Assembly: GCF_000422545.1 (NCBI RefSeq) | Contig: NZ_AULZ01000014.1 | Coordinates: 1 to 64,000 of the forward strand | Direction of reading: 5' to 3' | Origin: Desulfocurvibacter africanus subsp. africanus DSM 2603 | GTDB lineage: Bacteria > Desulfobacterota > Desulfovibrionia > Desulfovibrionales > Desulfovibrionaceae | DNA: 64,000 nucleotides | Part shown: piece by piece, positions 1-9,568 of the stretch | How positions within the stretch are numbered: position 1 is the stretch's first letter | Layout: each line of letters opens with the position of its first letter | Position numbers and translations under genes: made by a program | Notes under the pieces: model-generated | Databases searched by the model: none | Told to the model about the DNA's origin: nothing | The model's input: only the letters and a program-made list of their open reading frames with translations

Positions 1-95
1 GTGTATACCTTGCCCAGGGAGCAGGCGAATACCTCGGCCGAAAGCTGGCCCGAAACGGTAAGATGCGCTCCACGCCCGAAAAAATCGCCTTCGAA
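1..95 (-). repeat. 95-bp exact duplicate of an asnS internal segment
   Basis: Bases 1-95 are identical to bases 837-931, inside asnS, in the same orientation. They correspond to about residues 191-222 of the protein. The identity stops at 95/931 and begins at the first base of the window, so the copy may extend further left and include more of the 3' part of asnS. Only 23 bases separate the copy from the asnS stop codon. It could be the start of a truncated second asnS fragment, the scar of a duplication or integration event, or an assembly artefact at a contig edge. Confidence 0.9.
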
Positions 96-118
96 AGGCA
101 GTCGCTCTATTTTGTTGG

Positions 119-1501
<1,383 letters not shown>

Positions 1502-1728
1502 GTCTTTCTCCTTGGCTGATGACTGCGGTCCCGACGGGATTTAGTTGAAGCCGGGGGAAATGGGAAGAGGATCGCGCAGGAGGCCAAACGGGCGAAAACG
1601 AGGCGATGATGACCCCTTCCAGGCTCAGCATAGGGTTTTTCTTGACGAATGGTTGCTTCTGGGCCACTTGCGATAACGACGCTGACATTTCCCCACCATA
1701 TATCAATAATAATGTGGAGCGCATAGTA

Positions 1729-2589
1729 ATGAGCCTTGAGACCACCGCCCGGCTGCTCATCACCTGCCCGGATAAGCCCGGCATCGTGGCCGCAGTGACC
1801 GGTTTCCTCTATTCCCATAACGTGAACATCAATACGCTGGACCAGCACTCCAGCGATCCCGAGGGCGGCAACTTTTTTATGCGCCTGGAGTTCCAGACCC
1901 CACACCTGGACATCTCCAAACCCGCGCTGGAAAAAGCCTTCGGCGAGGTTGTCGCCCCACGCTTCGATATGCACTGGCGCATTCATTACGCCTGGGAACG
2001 CAAGAAGATGGCCATCCTGGTCTCGCGTTGGGACCACTGCTTGCTGGAGCTCTTGTGGCGCTGGTCGCGCGGCGAATTGCACTGTGACATCAGCATGGTC
2101 ATCAGCAACCATCCGGATCTGCGCGAGGCTGTGGAGTCCTTCGGCGTGCCTTTCCATCATATTCCTATTATAAAAGAGAACAGACACGAAGCCGATCAGG
2201 CCATGCTCAAGCTGCTGGACGGCCAGGCTGATTTCGTGGTGCTGGCCAGGTACATGCAGATTCTGCCTAAAGAGTTCGTGGCGCCCTACTCCCGGCGCAT
2301 CATCAACATCCACCACTCCTTCCTACCGGCCTTCATCGGCGCCGACCCATACCGCCAGGCCTACGAGCGCGGAGTGAAGATCATCGGAGCCACAGCGCAC
2401 TATGTCACCGAGGAGCTGGACGCCGGCCCCATCATCGAGCAGGACGTGGCGCGCGTCTCCCACCGTTACAACATCGAGGCCCTCAAGGACCTGGGCCGCG
2501 ACCTGGAACGCCAGGTGCTAGCCCGCGCGGTGCGCTGCCATGTGGACGACAGGATCATAGTGGACGGTAACAAGACCGTGGTTTTCTAA
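1729..2589 (+). CDS. purU: Formyltetrahydrofolate deformylase
   Basis: Hydrolyses 10-formyl-THF to formate and THF, balancing the one-carbon pool and supplying formate for purine synthesis. The 286-residue protein has an N-terminal ACT domain ([16 protein letters not shown], about residues 9-24) and a C-terminal formyltransferase-fold domain with the catalytic signature [14 protein letters not shown] (about 195-208). The reading frame is open further upstream, but the ATG at 1729 has a GGAG about ten bases upstream and starts exactly where the family starts, so the upstream 41 codons are not counted. It is divergent from asnS and followed by ftsY 85 bases later. Confidence 0.95.
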   Translation: MSLETTARLLITCPDKPGIVAAVTGFLYSHNVNINTLDQHSSDPEGGNFFMRLEFQTPHLDISKPALEKAFGEVVAPRFDMHWRIHYAWERKKMAILVSRWDHCLLELLWRWSRGELHCDISMVISNHPDLREAVESFGVPFHHIPIIKENRHEADQAMLKLLDGQADFVVLARYMQILPKEFVAPYSRRIINIHHSFLPAFIGADPYRQAYERGVKIIGATAHYVTEELDAGPIIEQDVARVSHRYNIEALKDLGRDLERQVLARAVRCHVDDRIIVDGNKTVVF

Positions 2590-2674
2590 GCTAAAAGGGC
2601 GGGCGGTTGCATGACAGCCGTCATATGATTAATCTGGGTCGATTGCCAACTGCCATAGCGATAAGGATTGTTCC

Positions 2675-4105
2675 ATGGGATTTTTCTCCAAGATCAAGAA
2701 GTTCTGGGACGTGGACCAGCGGCTGGACAAAGCCGTAGAGGAATACAAGACCGAACGCGGCATGCCGGAGGAAACTCCGGCTGGCGAAGCTACGGTCAAA
2801 GCCCCTCCTGCGCAAGTCAAGCCAGTTCTCCCGGCCGTGGCTGCGCCAACCGCGCCCAAACCGGCGGATGTCGGCGCGCCTTCCGCGAAGGTTCCCCCCA
2901 AGGCCGAGGCTTGGCAGAATGATCTGCTGCTTTCCCTGCGCAAGGCCGAGCCGCGCCTGTCGATCTGGTTGAGTATCGTGCTCGAAGGCGTGGACAAGGC
3001 TGGGCCTCAGCTTTGGGAAAGGCTCCTTTTTCTGTTCAAGGCCCTGGAGGCACCCGAAGCCGAGGCCAAGGACTTCGTGGAGCGTTTCCGCAAGTGGCTC
3101 GACGACATGGAATATGTGCGCGTGCCGGAATTCCGCTCCGAGTTGCAATTCCGCCTGGCCCTGGCCCTGGAGCTGGAGGACGAGGAAGACGAGCGCAACC
3201 GGCTGCTACTTAAGCTCTCCGAAGGGCTTGAAAAGACAAAGGAGCAGATATCCAAGCGCATCGAAGGGCTCATGGCCAGCCACTCCAAGATCGACGAGTC
3301 GTTCTGGGAAGAGCTGGAGGAGATCCTCATCATGGCCGACGTGGGCTTCGAGCCGAGCATGAAGCTTATCGAGCGCCTGCGGGATCGTGTGCGCAAGGCC
3401 GGCACAGACGATCCGGCGCGCTTCAAGGAATTCCTGCGCGAGGAGCTGGAGACCATTTTCAAGGCCCCCAAGCGCATCACAGCGATCAATCCGCCCGAAG
3501 TGGTCATGATGATCGGCGTCAATGGCGTGGGCAAGACCACGACCATCGCCAAGCTTGCATATCGCGCCCAAATGCAGGGTCGCCGGGTGCTCATCGCTGC
3601 GGGTGACACCTTCCGCGCCGCGGCCATCGAGCAGCTCGAAATCTGGGCCAAGCGCGTGGGCGCGGGTTTCTACTCCAAGGGCGCTGGTGCCGACCCGGCA
3701 GCCGTGGCCTTTGAGGCCGTGGACAAGGCTGTGAGCGAGGGCTACGACCTGTTGCTGCTGGATACTGCTGGCCGGTTGCATACCAAGATAAACCTTATGG
3801 AAGAACTTAAGAAAATTCAGCGCGTGTGCGGCAAAAAGCATCCAGGCTCGCCGCACCGCTCCATCCTCGTGGTGGATGCCACCACGGGCCAGAACGCTCT
3901 GCAACAGGCCAAGCTGTTCGGTGAAGCCGTGGGCGTGGACGAGATCATCTTGACCAAGCTCGACGGCACAGCCAAGGGTGGCATCGTTGTGGCCATCGCC
4001 CTAGAGCACGCCCTGCCCATCACTTTCGTGGGCCTGGGCGAGAAGATGGAGGACCTGCGACCCTTCAACGGTAAGGACTTCGCCCAGGCGCTTCTGGGTA
4101 CCTAA
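2675..4105 (+). CDS. ftsY: Signal recognition particle receptor FtsY
   Basis: GTPase receptor that docks SRP-ribosome complexes at the inner membrane for co-translational insertion. The 476-residue protein has a variable acidic/Ala-Pro-rich N-terminal A domain (about residues 1-180), a helical N domain (about 180-260) and a GTPase G domain with G1 GVNGVGKTTT (about 278-287), DTAGRL (about 362) and the TKLDGTAKGG motif (about 426). An AAGGA lies seven bases before the ATG. A strong rho-independent terminator follows, so transcription ends here. Confidence 0.96.
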   Translation: MGFFSKIKKFWDVDQRLDKAVEEYKTERGMPEETPAGEATVKAPPAQVKPVLPAVAAPTAPKPADVGAPSAKVPPKAEAWQNDLLLSLRKAEPRLSIWLSIVLEGVDKAGPQLWERLLFLFKALEAPEAEAKDFVERFRKWLDDMEYVRVPEFRSELQFRLALALELEDEEDERNRLLLKLSEGLEKTKEQISKRIEGLMASHSKIDESFWEELEEILIMADVGFEPSMKLIERLRDRVRKAGTDDPARFKEFLREELETIFKAPKRITAINPPEVVMMIGVNGVGKTTTIAKLAYRAQMQGRRVLIAAGDTFRAAAIEQLEIWAKRVGAGFYSKGAGADPAAVAFEAVDKAVSEGYDLLLLDTAGRLHTKINLMEELKKIQRVCGKKHPGSPHRSILVVDATTGQNALQQAKLFGEAVGVDEIILTKLDGTAKGGIVVAIALEHALPITFVGLGEKMEDLRPFNGKDFAQALLGT

Positions 4106-4164
4106 AGGCCCACATTGTGGATGGAATGCAGGCGCATTCCTTACGGTCAGTACGAGTCCATATT

Positions 4165-4198
4165 AAAAGGCCTGGCAGAATCCTCTGCCAGGCCTTTT
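4165..4198 (+). terminator. Rho-independent terminator of ftsY
   Basis: A near-perfect inverted repeat reads AAAAGGCCTGGCAG, then ATCCT, then CTGCCAGGCCTTTT. The run of T at its right edge makes it a terminator for rightward transcription from ftsY; the A run on the left would let it work in both directions. Confidence 0.85.
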
Positions 4199-4588
4199 GC
4201 TTACCAAGGCTTCAGCCACTCCCTTCAGAGAGTACACGGCAGCTTTAAAGTACTTTCAATAAGCTGAGAAATAGCTGCTGCCGTATTAGGCCTAGGTTTG
4301 TAGAAAGGTTTTACTAATGGCCCTAAGGGCGCATGGCCTATGGCCACTGGCCTTAGCCCAATTTATCCGGATTTATTTTGCAAGATTAAGCGATAAATAG
4401 AGCACCCTGCTCTGGTTTCCGGATGCTAGCCAGCTCGATAAGCGGTCAGCGCTCACCGCCTGACATCTTTTGATGCTATTGCCATACGACGAGCTGGTCA
4501 CGATCATGCTATTTGCAGCTTGCTTTAAACTCAGAAAGGGAAAAGAGAGCCTTAAATACAAGCTGGCCAGATTCACTGCTCAGCAATT
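4199..4588. other. Intergenic region without recognised gene
   Basis: About 390 bases between the ftsY terminator and the first structured repeat. Only short, low-quality reading frames occur on both strands and none has a convincing ribosome binding site. I see no tRNA, known riboswitch or insertion-sequence end here. A GC-rich palindromic patch around 4320-4355 (repeated GGCC and ATGGCC words) is the only notable structure. Confidence 0.5.
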
Positions 4589-4715
4589 AGAGCAGATTGC
4601 TTTTAAGACGCCCGCTCCGGCGTTGACGGCGCAAGTGAATTGCGCCTACGCCGAAGCTAGCGGCAAGCCATGCCGACGCATGGCTTACAGAGCATTTTCA
4701 AAAGCAAAATGCTCT
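4589..4715 (+). repeat. Structured interspersed repeat, copy 1 (MITE-like)
   Basis: One of four ~125-bp related copies in the window. Ends are imperfect inverted repeats: AGAGCAGATTGCTTTT on the left and the reverse complement of AGAGCATTTTGCTTTT on the right. Inside are three hairpins: GGCGCAA/TTGCGCC, AAGCCATGC/GCATGGCTT and AGAGCATTTT/AAAATGCTCT. TA lies at each boundary, as if duplicated on insertion. This copy differs from copies 2 and 3 in the stretch between the first two hairpins. Short reading frames across it are by-products of the repeat and not genes. Confidence 0.85.
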
Positions 4716-4846
4716 AAATACAAGCGAGGAGTATAAAGATGAGTAAATAGATAAGGGCGGGAGAGATTGCTGGAAGCAAGATACTCTGCTGGATAAATAG
4801 GACCGTGGAATGAACGAACAATGCAAATGCATTCTGGTAAAAAAAA

Positions 4847-4931
4847 TGGTGCGGAAGGGGGGACTCGAACCCCCACGGCAATTGCCACTACCCCCTCAAG
4901 ATAGCGTGTCTACCAATTCCACCACTTCCGC
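4847..4931 (-). tRNA. tRNA-Leu (GAG)
   Basis: The 85-base leftward sequence folds as a type II tRNA with a long variable arm, begins GCGGAAG and ends CTTCCGC plus discriminator A and encoded CCA. The anticodon stem CTATC/GGTAG encloses loop TTGAGGG, giving anticodon GAG, which reads CUC and CUU leucine codons. The T arm is GGGGGTTCGAGTCCCCC. An identical gene lies 106 bases upstream. Confidence 0.96.
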
Positions 4932-5002
4932 GAGCGGAGCACTTTGAAAGAACTTTTGATCAACGCCCTGCAGCACGAGGAGATTGCAGGGGCTTCAATA
5001 AA

Positions 5003-5026
5003 CATGGCGACCCGCAGGTCGCCATG
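5003..5026 (-). other. Hairpin between the two tRNA-Leu genes
   Basis: A perfect 10-bp stem, CATGGCGACC/GGTCGCCATG, with a CGCA loop sits between the tandem tRNAs. On the leftward strand it is followed by TTTATTG, a weak T-rich tract. It may be a processing signal or an inefficient terminator for the upstream tRNA. Confidence 0.5.
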
Positions 5027-5037
5027 CAGATACTATG

Positions 5038-5122
5038 TGGTGCGGAAGGGGGGACTCGAACCCCCACGGCAATTGCCACTACCCCCTCAAGATAGCGTGT
5101 CTACCAATTCCACCACTTCCGC
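5038..5122 (-). tRNA. tRNA-Leu (GAG), second identical copy
   Basis: Sequence identical over all 85 bases, including encoded CCA, to the tRNA at 4847-4931, with the same GAG anticodon. It follows secG by 19 bases in the same direction and could be transcribed from the secG operon or from its own promoter. Confidence 0.96.
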
Positions 5123-5141
5123 TTGCCATCGAACTATAAAA

Positions 5142-5540
5142 CTACTGTGCCTGCTGTCCTTCCGGGGCGGGTTTCGCTTCCGGAGCTTGTTGAGCGCCCT
5201 GCGTCGTCGGGGAGCTGCTCGGCTCTTCAAAGGTCACAGCCGGCTTCTCTTGTTCGGGAGCAGCCGTCGGCTGCTCGGTGGTCACACCGCGCATGAGGGA
5301 ATCTCCCTCCCGGACACGCTCCTTGAGCAACAGATTGTAGCCCAAGGATGTGAGCAAAAAAATGGCGGCGCACACAGCAGTGATTTTGGCCAGTAAGCTG
5401 CCTGCGCCAGAGCTTCCGAAAAAGGACTGGCTGCCGCCACCAAAAATCACGCCCATGCCTTCCTTGCCGGACTGGAGAAGCACCATCAAAATAAGGATGA
5501 TGCATACCAGGATATGGAGAGTCAGAACCAGAGCCGTCAA
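5142..5540 (-). CDS. secG: Preprotein translocase subunit SecG
   Basis: Small inner-membrane subunit of the SecYEG channel. The 132-residue protein has two membrane segments (about residues 2-20 and 52-70) separated by a Gly/Ser-rich loop with the family motif LQSGKEGMGVIFGGGSQS (about 22-39). A long Pro/Ala/Glu/Gln-rich tail after residue 85 is typical of the deltaproteobacterial form. The start is TTG, preceded by AAGGAACG at suitable distance; no better start exists. It is last in the rimI-pgk-tpiA-secG series, the same pairing with tpiA seen in many bacteria. Confidence 0.93.
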   Translation of the reverse strand: MTALVLTLHILVCIILILMVLLQSGKEGMGVIFGGGSQSFFGSSGAGSLLAKITAVCAAIFLLTSLGYNLLLKERVREGDSLMRGVTTEQPTAAPEQEKPAVTFEEPSSSPTTQGAQQAPEAKPAPEGQQAQ

Positions 5541-5577
5541 GTTCGTTCCTTGTCTTGCACTTGCGTGAAAGGTTCAA

Positions 5578-6333
5578 TTAGGCCAGGACGATGCGGCTGA
5601 AGCTGTCGGCCTTCAGGCTCGCGCCTCCTACCAGTACTCCATCCACATTGTCAAGGCCGAGGATTTCAGAGGCATTGTCTGGCTTGACGCTACCTCCGTA
5701 GAGGATACGCATCTCTTGTCCTCTTTCACCAAAGGCCTTTCCGAGCTGTTGCCGGATGAAGCTGTGGGCCTGGACAATGTCATCAAGCCTTGCCACTTCT
5801 CCGGTGCCGATGGCCCAAACAGGCTCATAAGCAATGGAGAGCCGCTCGGGGGAGAGGGATTTATCCACGCCTGACAGACCTTTGTCAAGTTGGTTCTTGA
5901 GAATCTCTTCGACTTTGCCGCCCCGTCGCTCCTCAATGGTCTCACCAATGCACATAACCACCCTGAAGCCTTGGGCAAGACCCAAGGTGGTCTTATCCGC
6001 CACCAAGCCATCGCCTTCCCCAAAAACATGCCTGCGCTCGGAATGTCCGGTCAGGAGATACGTGCAGCCAAGTTCGGCAAGCATACGCGGTGAGATCTCG
6101 CCCGTGTAGGCACCCTCCTCCTTGGGATAGAAATTCTGTGCGCCCCAGGAGAAGTTCTTGCGCCCTTTGAAAGCCTCGCCCACGGCATAAAGCGCAGTGA
6201 AGGGAGGGAAAACGAGAACTTCACGATCGTCCGGCAGCATGGCTTCCAGACTTTTAACCAGATCCCTGGCGGTATCTGAGGCTTCTGGCCTAGTCTTGTA
6301 CATCTTCCAGTTGGCAGCCATCAGTTTTATCAT
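5578..6333 (-). CDS. tpiA: Triosephosphate isomerase
   Basis: Interconverts dihydroxyacetone phosphate and glyceraldehyde 3-phosphate in glycolysis and gluconeogenesis. The 251-residue TIM-barrel protein keeps the substrate-binding NWK near the N-terminus, the catalytic His in LTGHSERR (about residue 97) and the catalytic Glu in AYEPVWAIGTG (about 168). The ATG at 6333 overlaps the pgk stop as ATGA, so translation is probably coupled; an ATG three codons earlier in frame is less likely. Confidence 0.96.
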   Translation of the reverse strand: MIKLMAANWKMYKTRPEASDTARDLVKSLEAMLPDDREVLVFPPFTALYAVGEAFKGRKNFSWGAQNFYPKEEGAYTGEISPRMLAELGCTYLLTGHSERRHVFGEGDGLVADKTTLGLAQGFRVVMCIGETIEERRGGKVEEILKNQLDKGLSGVDKSLSPERLSIAYEPVWAIGTGEVARLDDIVQAHSFIRQQLGKAFGERGQEMRILYGGSVKPDNASEILGLDNVDGVLVGGASLKADSFSRIVLA

Positions 6334-7523
6334 CGGCCACACTCCTGCAAGGCCGCAAAGGCCGGGAGTTCCTTGCCTTCCAGAAATTCCATGAAGGAGC
6401 CGCCGCCAGTAGAGATGAAGCTGAACTTATCGGCCATACCAGTCTTGTGCACCAAAGCATCGGTGTCGCCCCCACCCACAACGGTCAGGGCATCCGTGAG
6501 ACCGGCAACCGCCTTGGCCAGGGCTATGGAACCCTCGGCGAAGGCGGGATTCTCGAAGGCTCCCATGGGGCCATTCCACATGACCGTCTTAGCTTTGGCT
6601 ACTGCCTTGGCATACTGCTCGCGAGTCTTGGGTCCGATGTCCAATACCATGGCGTCTCCAGGAATTGAGTTGACATCTGCCGTCCCCGTGGAATGCTTGT
6701 CATCAAGACCATGTCCCAGCACGACATCCGTAGGCAGATGCAGCTCAACTCCGCGCGTTTTGGCTTCATTCATGATCTTCCTGGCTTCATCCAGCAGATC
6801 CGATTCAACCAGGGACTTGCCCACGGAATAGCCCTGAGCCAAGAGGAAGGTATTGGCCATGGCCCCGCCGATAACGAGGGCGTCAACCTGGGACAGCAAT
6901 CGGTACAGGACAGCCAACTTGGAGGAAACTTTTGCGCCGCCAGAGATGGCAACATATGGCCGTTGGGGCTCGCCAAGGTTTTCGCCAATGTACTCCCATT
7001 CTTTTTTGAGCAGGAAGCCTGCGCAGCACTGGGAAATGTGCTTTGTCACGCCGACCATGGAAGCGTGTGCACGATGGGCAGTGCCAAAAGCATCATTGAC
7101 GAATATTTCGCCCATCTTTGCAAGAGCGGCGCTGAACTGCGGATCATTTTTGGTTTCGCCTTCATGGAACCGCAAATTCTCAAGCAGAAGCACATCGCCC
7201 GGCTTGAGGGCTTGAACCATCTTCTCGACTTCAGGACCAACGCAGTCTGGAGCCATTTGAACCTTGCGGCCGATGAGCTCCGACAAGCGCTGGGCTGCCG
7301 GTTTCAACGAAAAGGCCTGGTCCGGTTTGCCCTTGGGCTTGCCAAGGTGGGAGCACAAGACAAGTACCGCTCCCTTGTCCAGGCAATATTGGATTGTTTC
7401 CAGACTGCCTTTGATGCGGGTATCGTCCTGAACCGTTCCGTTTTTGATGGGCACGTTATAATCCACGCGAATGAGAAGCCGCTTGCCCTTGATATTCATT
7501 TGATCGAGGAAGCGCATGCTCAC
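6330..7523 (-). CDS. pgk: Phosphoglycerate kinase
   Basis: Reversible transfer of phosphate between 1,3-bisphosphoglycerate and ADP. The 397-residue length is standard. Recognisable motifs are the N-terminal RVDYNVP, the substrate-binding LCSHLGKPKG, the hinge VAISGGAKVSSKL and the C-terminal nucleotide loop VVGGGDT. The start is GTG at 7523, five bases after AAAGGAGA; an ATG two codons later is the alternative. The GTG overlaps the rimI stop by four bases, and the tpiA start overlaps its own stop, so these genes form one compact operon. Confidence 0.97.
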   Translation of the reverse strand: MSMRFLDQMNIKGKRLLIRVDYNVPIKNGTVQDDTRIKGSLETIQYCLDKGAVLVLCSHLGKPKGKPDQAFSLKPAAQRLSELIGRKVQMAPDCVGPEVEKMVQALKPGDVLLLENLRFHEGETKNDPQFSAALAKMGEIFVNDAFGTAHRAHASMVGVTKHISQCCAGFLLKKEWEYIGENLGEPQRPYVAISGGAKVSSKLAVLYRLLSQVDALVIGGAMANTFLLAQGYSVGKSLVESDLLDEARKIMNEAKTRGVELHLPTDVVLGHGLDDKHSTGTADVNSIPGDAMVLDIGPKTREQYAKAVAKAKTVMWNGPMGAFENPAFAEGSIALAKAVAGLTDALTVVGGGDTDALVHKTGMADKFSFISTGGGSFMEFLEGKELPAFAALQECGR

Positions 7524-8065
7524 GGGTATCTCCTTTCAGTTCGCTCTACCGGACCGGGCAGGTCCGCAAGGGTCAACTTTAAAAGCAGAGCATCCTCGCC
7601 GGTTTCCGGATAGTAGCCTCTCCGCACTCCCATCTGGCGAAAACCGCACGAAGTATAGAGGTGAATGGCAGCCTCATTGGAGGCACGCACCTCCAGGAAC
7701 CCAACACGTATGCCTTCTTCGCGCCATTTTTGCAATACATGGCCCAAAAGCGCTCGACCCTTGCCTTGTCTGCGCCAAACCGAACCAACGGCAAAATTGA
7801 CCACTTCGGCTTCATCGCCGACGGCATAATAGGAAAGGTATCCCAATAGCTTTCCTGCAGCTAAGACTCCGTACACTCTGATGCTGCCTTGCTCCATGCC
7901 TTGGCGCAACTGCTCCGCGTTCCAGGGCGTTGGAAAACAAAGCCGTTCCAGATCTGCCACCAGACCTGAGTGTTCCGGCCCAAGTCTACGCAGGTCCATG
8001 GCTTCGGCCAGCGCAGCTCTCGTCTTGGCGGGTGCGGTCTTCGCTTGACCTTCATGCCTAGGCAT
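7520..8065 (-). CDS. rimI: Ribosomal protein S18 alanine N-acetyltransferase (RimI-like GNAT)
   Basis: A GNAT-fold acetyltransferase of RimI type. Motif A for acetyl-CoA binding is seen as VGSVWRRQGKGRALL, followed by ASNEAAIHLYTSCGF typical of RimI. The ATG at 8065 is chosen (181 residues): it has GAGG eight bases upstream, whereas the longer frame would start at 8101, exactly on the start codon of the divergent Nudix gene. The gene overlaps pgk by four bases. RimI is the most probable assignment, but other protein N-acetyltransferases share the fold. Confidence 0.82.
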   Translation of the reverse strand: MPRHEGQAKTAPAKTRAALAEAMDLRRLGPEHSGLVADLERLCFPTPWNAEQLRQGMEQGSIRVYGVLAAGKLLGYLSYYAVGDEAEVVNFAVGSVWRRQGKGRALLGHVLQKWREEGIRVGFLEVRASNEAAIHLYTSCGFRQMGVRRGYYPETGEDALLLKLTLADLPGPVERTERRYP

Positions 8066-8099
8066 GCTTCCATCCTCAACGGTACTGAGCGAATTGATC

Positions 8100-8663
8100 A
8101 TGACTGTCCCAAAATCATTAAAAAGAAATTTGAAGTCTTTTCACTCCCCTGCTTCCGAACTCGTGGAAGTGGTGGACGAAAAGGACCGGCCCATAGCTGT
8201 GATGCCTCTCCAGGAAGTGCACAAACAATGTTTGCGGCATCGCTCAGTGATGGTCCTGCTCTACAATCTTCAGGGCAAGATTTTTCTTCAAAAACGCGGC
8301 CAAGCCAAAGCACTCTACCCTGGACGCTGGGATATATCAGCCTCTGGTCATGTCCAGGCCGGCGAATCCTGCGAAGATGCAGCCCTGCGCGAACTTCAGG
8401 AAGAGCTTGGCATCCAATTGGATTCATTGAAACTCAAGCAGCGTGTGGGAGCTGGCCCCAACACAGGCTGGGAATTTGTCTCGCTCTACTCAGCGGGCAA
8501 AATTAATCAGCATCCCGCTCCCGCGCCCCTGGAACTGGCCGGTGGTTACTTCGTGGATGAGCAAGAACTTGAGAGCTTGGTAGTCAATTTTCGCGACCTA
8601 CTGACTCCTGGGCTGGCATACTTTTGGGAAAACGGGCTCATTTTTCCCTTTCGTACCTTTTAG
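8100..8663 (+). CDS. Nudix hydrolase
   Basis: A 187-residue Nudix protein similar in layout to the YfcD/isopentenyl-diphosphate-isomerase-like branch. The Nudix box is complete: G-x5-E-x7-REL-x-EE-x-G, in GHVQAGESCEDAALRELQEE (about residues 80-99), giving metal-dependent cleavage of a nucleoside diphosphate linked to another moiety; the substrate cannot be told from sequence. The ATG at 8100 lacks a strong ribosome binding site; an in-frame ATG at 8064 is possible. It is convergent with the phosphatase gene at 8718 and divergent from rimI with almost no intergenic space. Confidence 0.85.
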   Translation: MTVPKSLKRNLKSFHSPASELVEVVDEKDRPIAVMPLQEVHKQCLRHRSVMVLLYNLQGKIFLQKRGQAKALYPGRWDISASGHVQAGESCEDAALRELQEELGIQLDSLKLKQRVGAGPNTGWEFVSLYSAGKINQHPAPAPLELAGGYFVDEQELESLVVNFRDLLTPGLAYFWENGLIFPFRTF

Positions 8664-8717
8664 CAGTCGCCAAAACTTCGGACCAATCTGACCAGACAGA
8701 TGCAATCATCTGATTCA

Positions 8718-9506
8718 TCAGTCCTTGAGCAGATCACTCATAGCCTCATGGATTCGTCCGTTGCTGGCCAGGATAGTCGGAGCGCCCAGTGTATATGCAA
8801 CCTTGCTGTCATAGGTGGAAACCTGACCACCAGCTTCTTTGACCAGTAGCCAACCAGCGGCAGTATCCCAAGGTTTTAAGTCCGACTCATAGAATCCATC
8901 GAAACGACCGCAGGCCGTAAAGGCCAAATCGAGGGCTGCTGACCCTGCTCTGCGCACACCCTGCGTCTGCAAGAGCATACGCTCCAAGTTAGTCATGACG
9001 GAGTTAATCTTCTCTTTAATGCCATAGGGAAAACCAGTAGCGATAAGCGACAACTCCAAATCATCTTGACATGAGACGGAGAATGGTTGTCCATTGAGAC
9101 AAGCGCCCTCCTCCTCCACGGCTGTGAAGCACTCTCCGAGCAACGGCGCATTAACAATGCCGAGCACGACGCGGCCGTTGCACCATAAGGCCACGGAGGT
9201 CGCGACAAAAGGAAAGCCGTGAGCGAAATTGGTGGTTCCATCCACGGGATCGATAATCCAGGTCAACTCGCCCGGTACGGTGGTATTGGCTGTTTCTTCG
9301 GCCAGAATATTCGCCTCTGGAAGCACACGCTGCAGGTGTTCCTTGAGGAATGCCTCCACAGCCATATCGGTGCGTGTAAGAAGGTCGATGCGCCCCTTAT
9401 GGTACACTTCCTTAGGCTTGCGCCAATCCGCGGTAATGATGGCACCGGCGTCTCGAACAACCGCCTCAGCTTGACGCAACAGGTTGCTTCGAGAACTAGA
9501 TGTCAT
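8718..9506 (-). CDS. Inositol monophosphatase family protein (SuhB-like)
   Basis: Mg-dependent phosphatase of the IMPase/SuhB family, 262 residues. Metal-binding signatures are EE at about residues 70-71 in LAEETANT, WIIDPVDGTTNFAHGFP (about 84-100) and the C-terminal motif KPWDTAAGWLLVKEAGG (about 211-227). Likely activity is on inositol phosphate or a related sugar phosphate; members also act on NADP or as transcription antitermination factors. GGAG lies eight bases before the ATG. It follows mreB in the same direction after 62 bases. Confidence 0.9.
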   Translation of the reverse strand: MTSSSRSNLLRQAEAVVRDAGAIITADWRKPKEVYHKGRIDLLTRTDMAVEAFLKEHLQRVLPEANILAEETANTTVPGELTWIIDPVDGTTNFAHGFPFVATSVALWCNGRVVLGIVNAPLLGECFTAVEEEGACLNGQPFSVSCQDDLELSLIATGFPYGIKEKINSVMTNLERMLLQTQGVRRAGSAALDLAFTACGRFDGFYESDLKPWDTAAGWLLVKEAGGQVSTYDSKVAYTLGAPTILASNGRIHEAMSDLLKD

Positions 9507-9568
9507 GCCGGGTCTCCGTGCACAGGACCTGTGGAATCTTTAGGTAGGCGTGTGTGAATTCTGCCAGA

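Noticed and set aside
1-118. Interpreting the asnS duplicate as an attachment site of an integrated island
   Set aside because: No integrase or second repeat border is visible in the window; kept only as a possibility in the finding.
4470-4736. Short frame across repeat copy 1, with similar peptides at copies 2, 3 and 4
   Set aside because: The shared peptide sequence comes only from the repeat, and the frame differs in its flanks at every copy.
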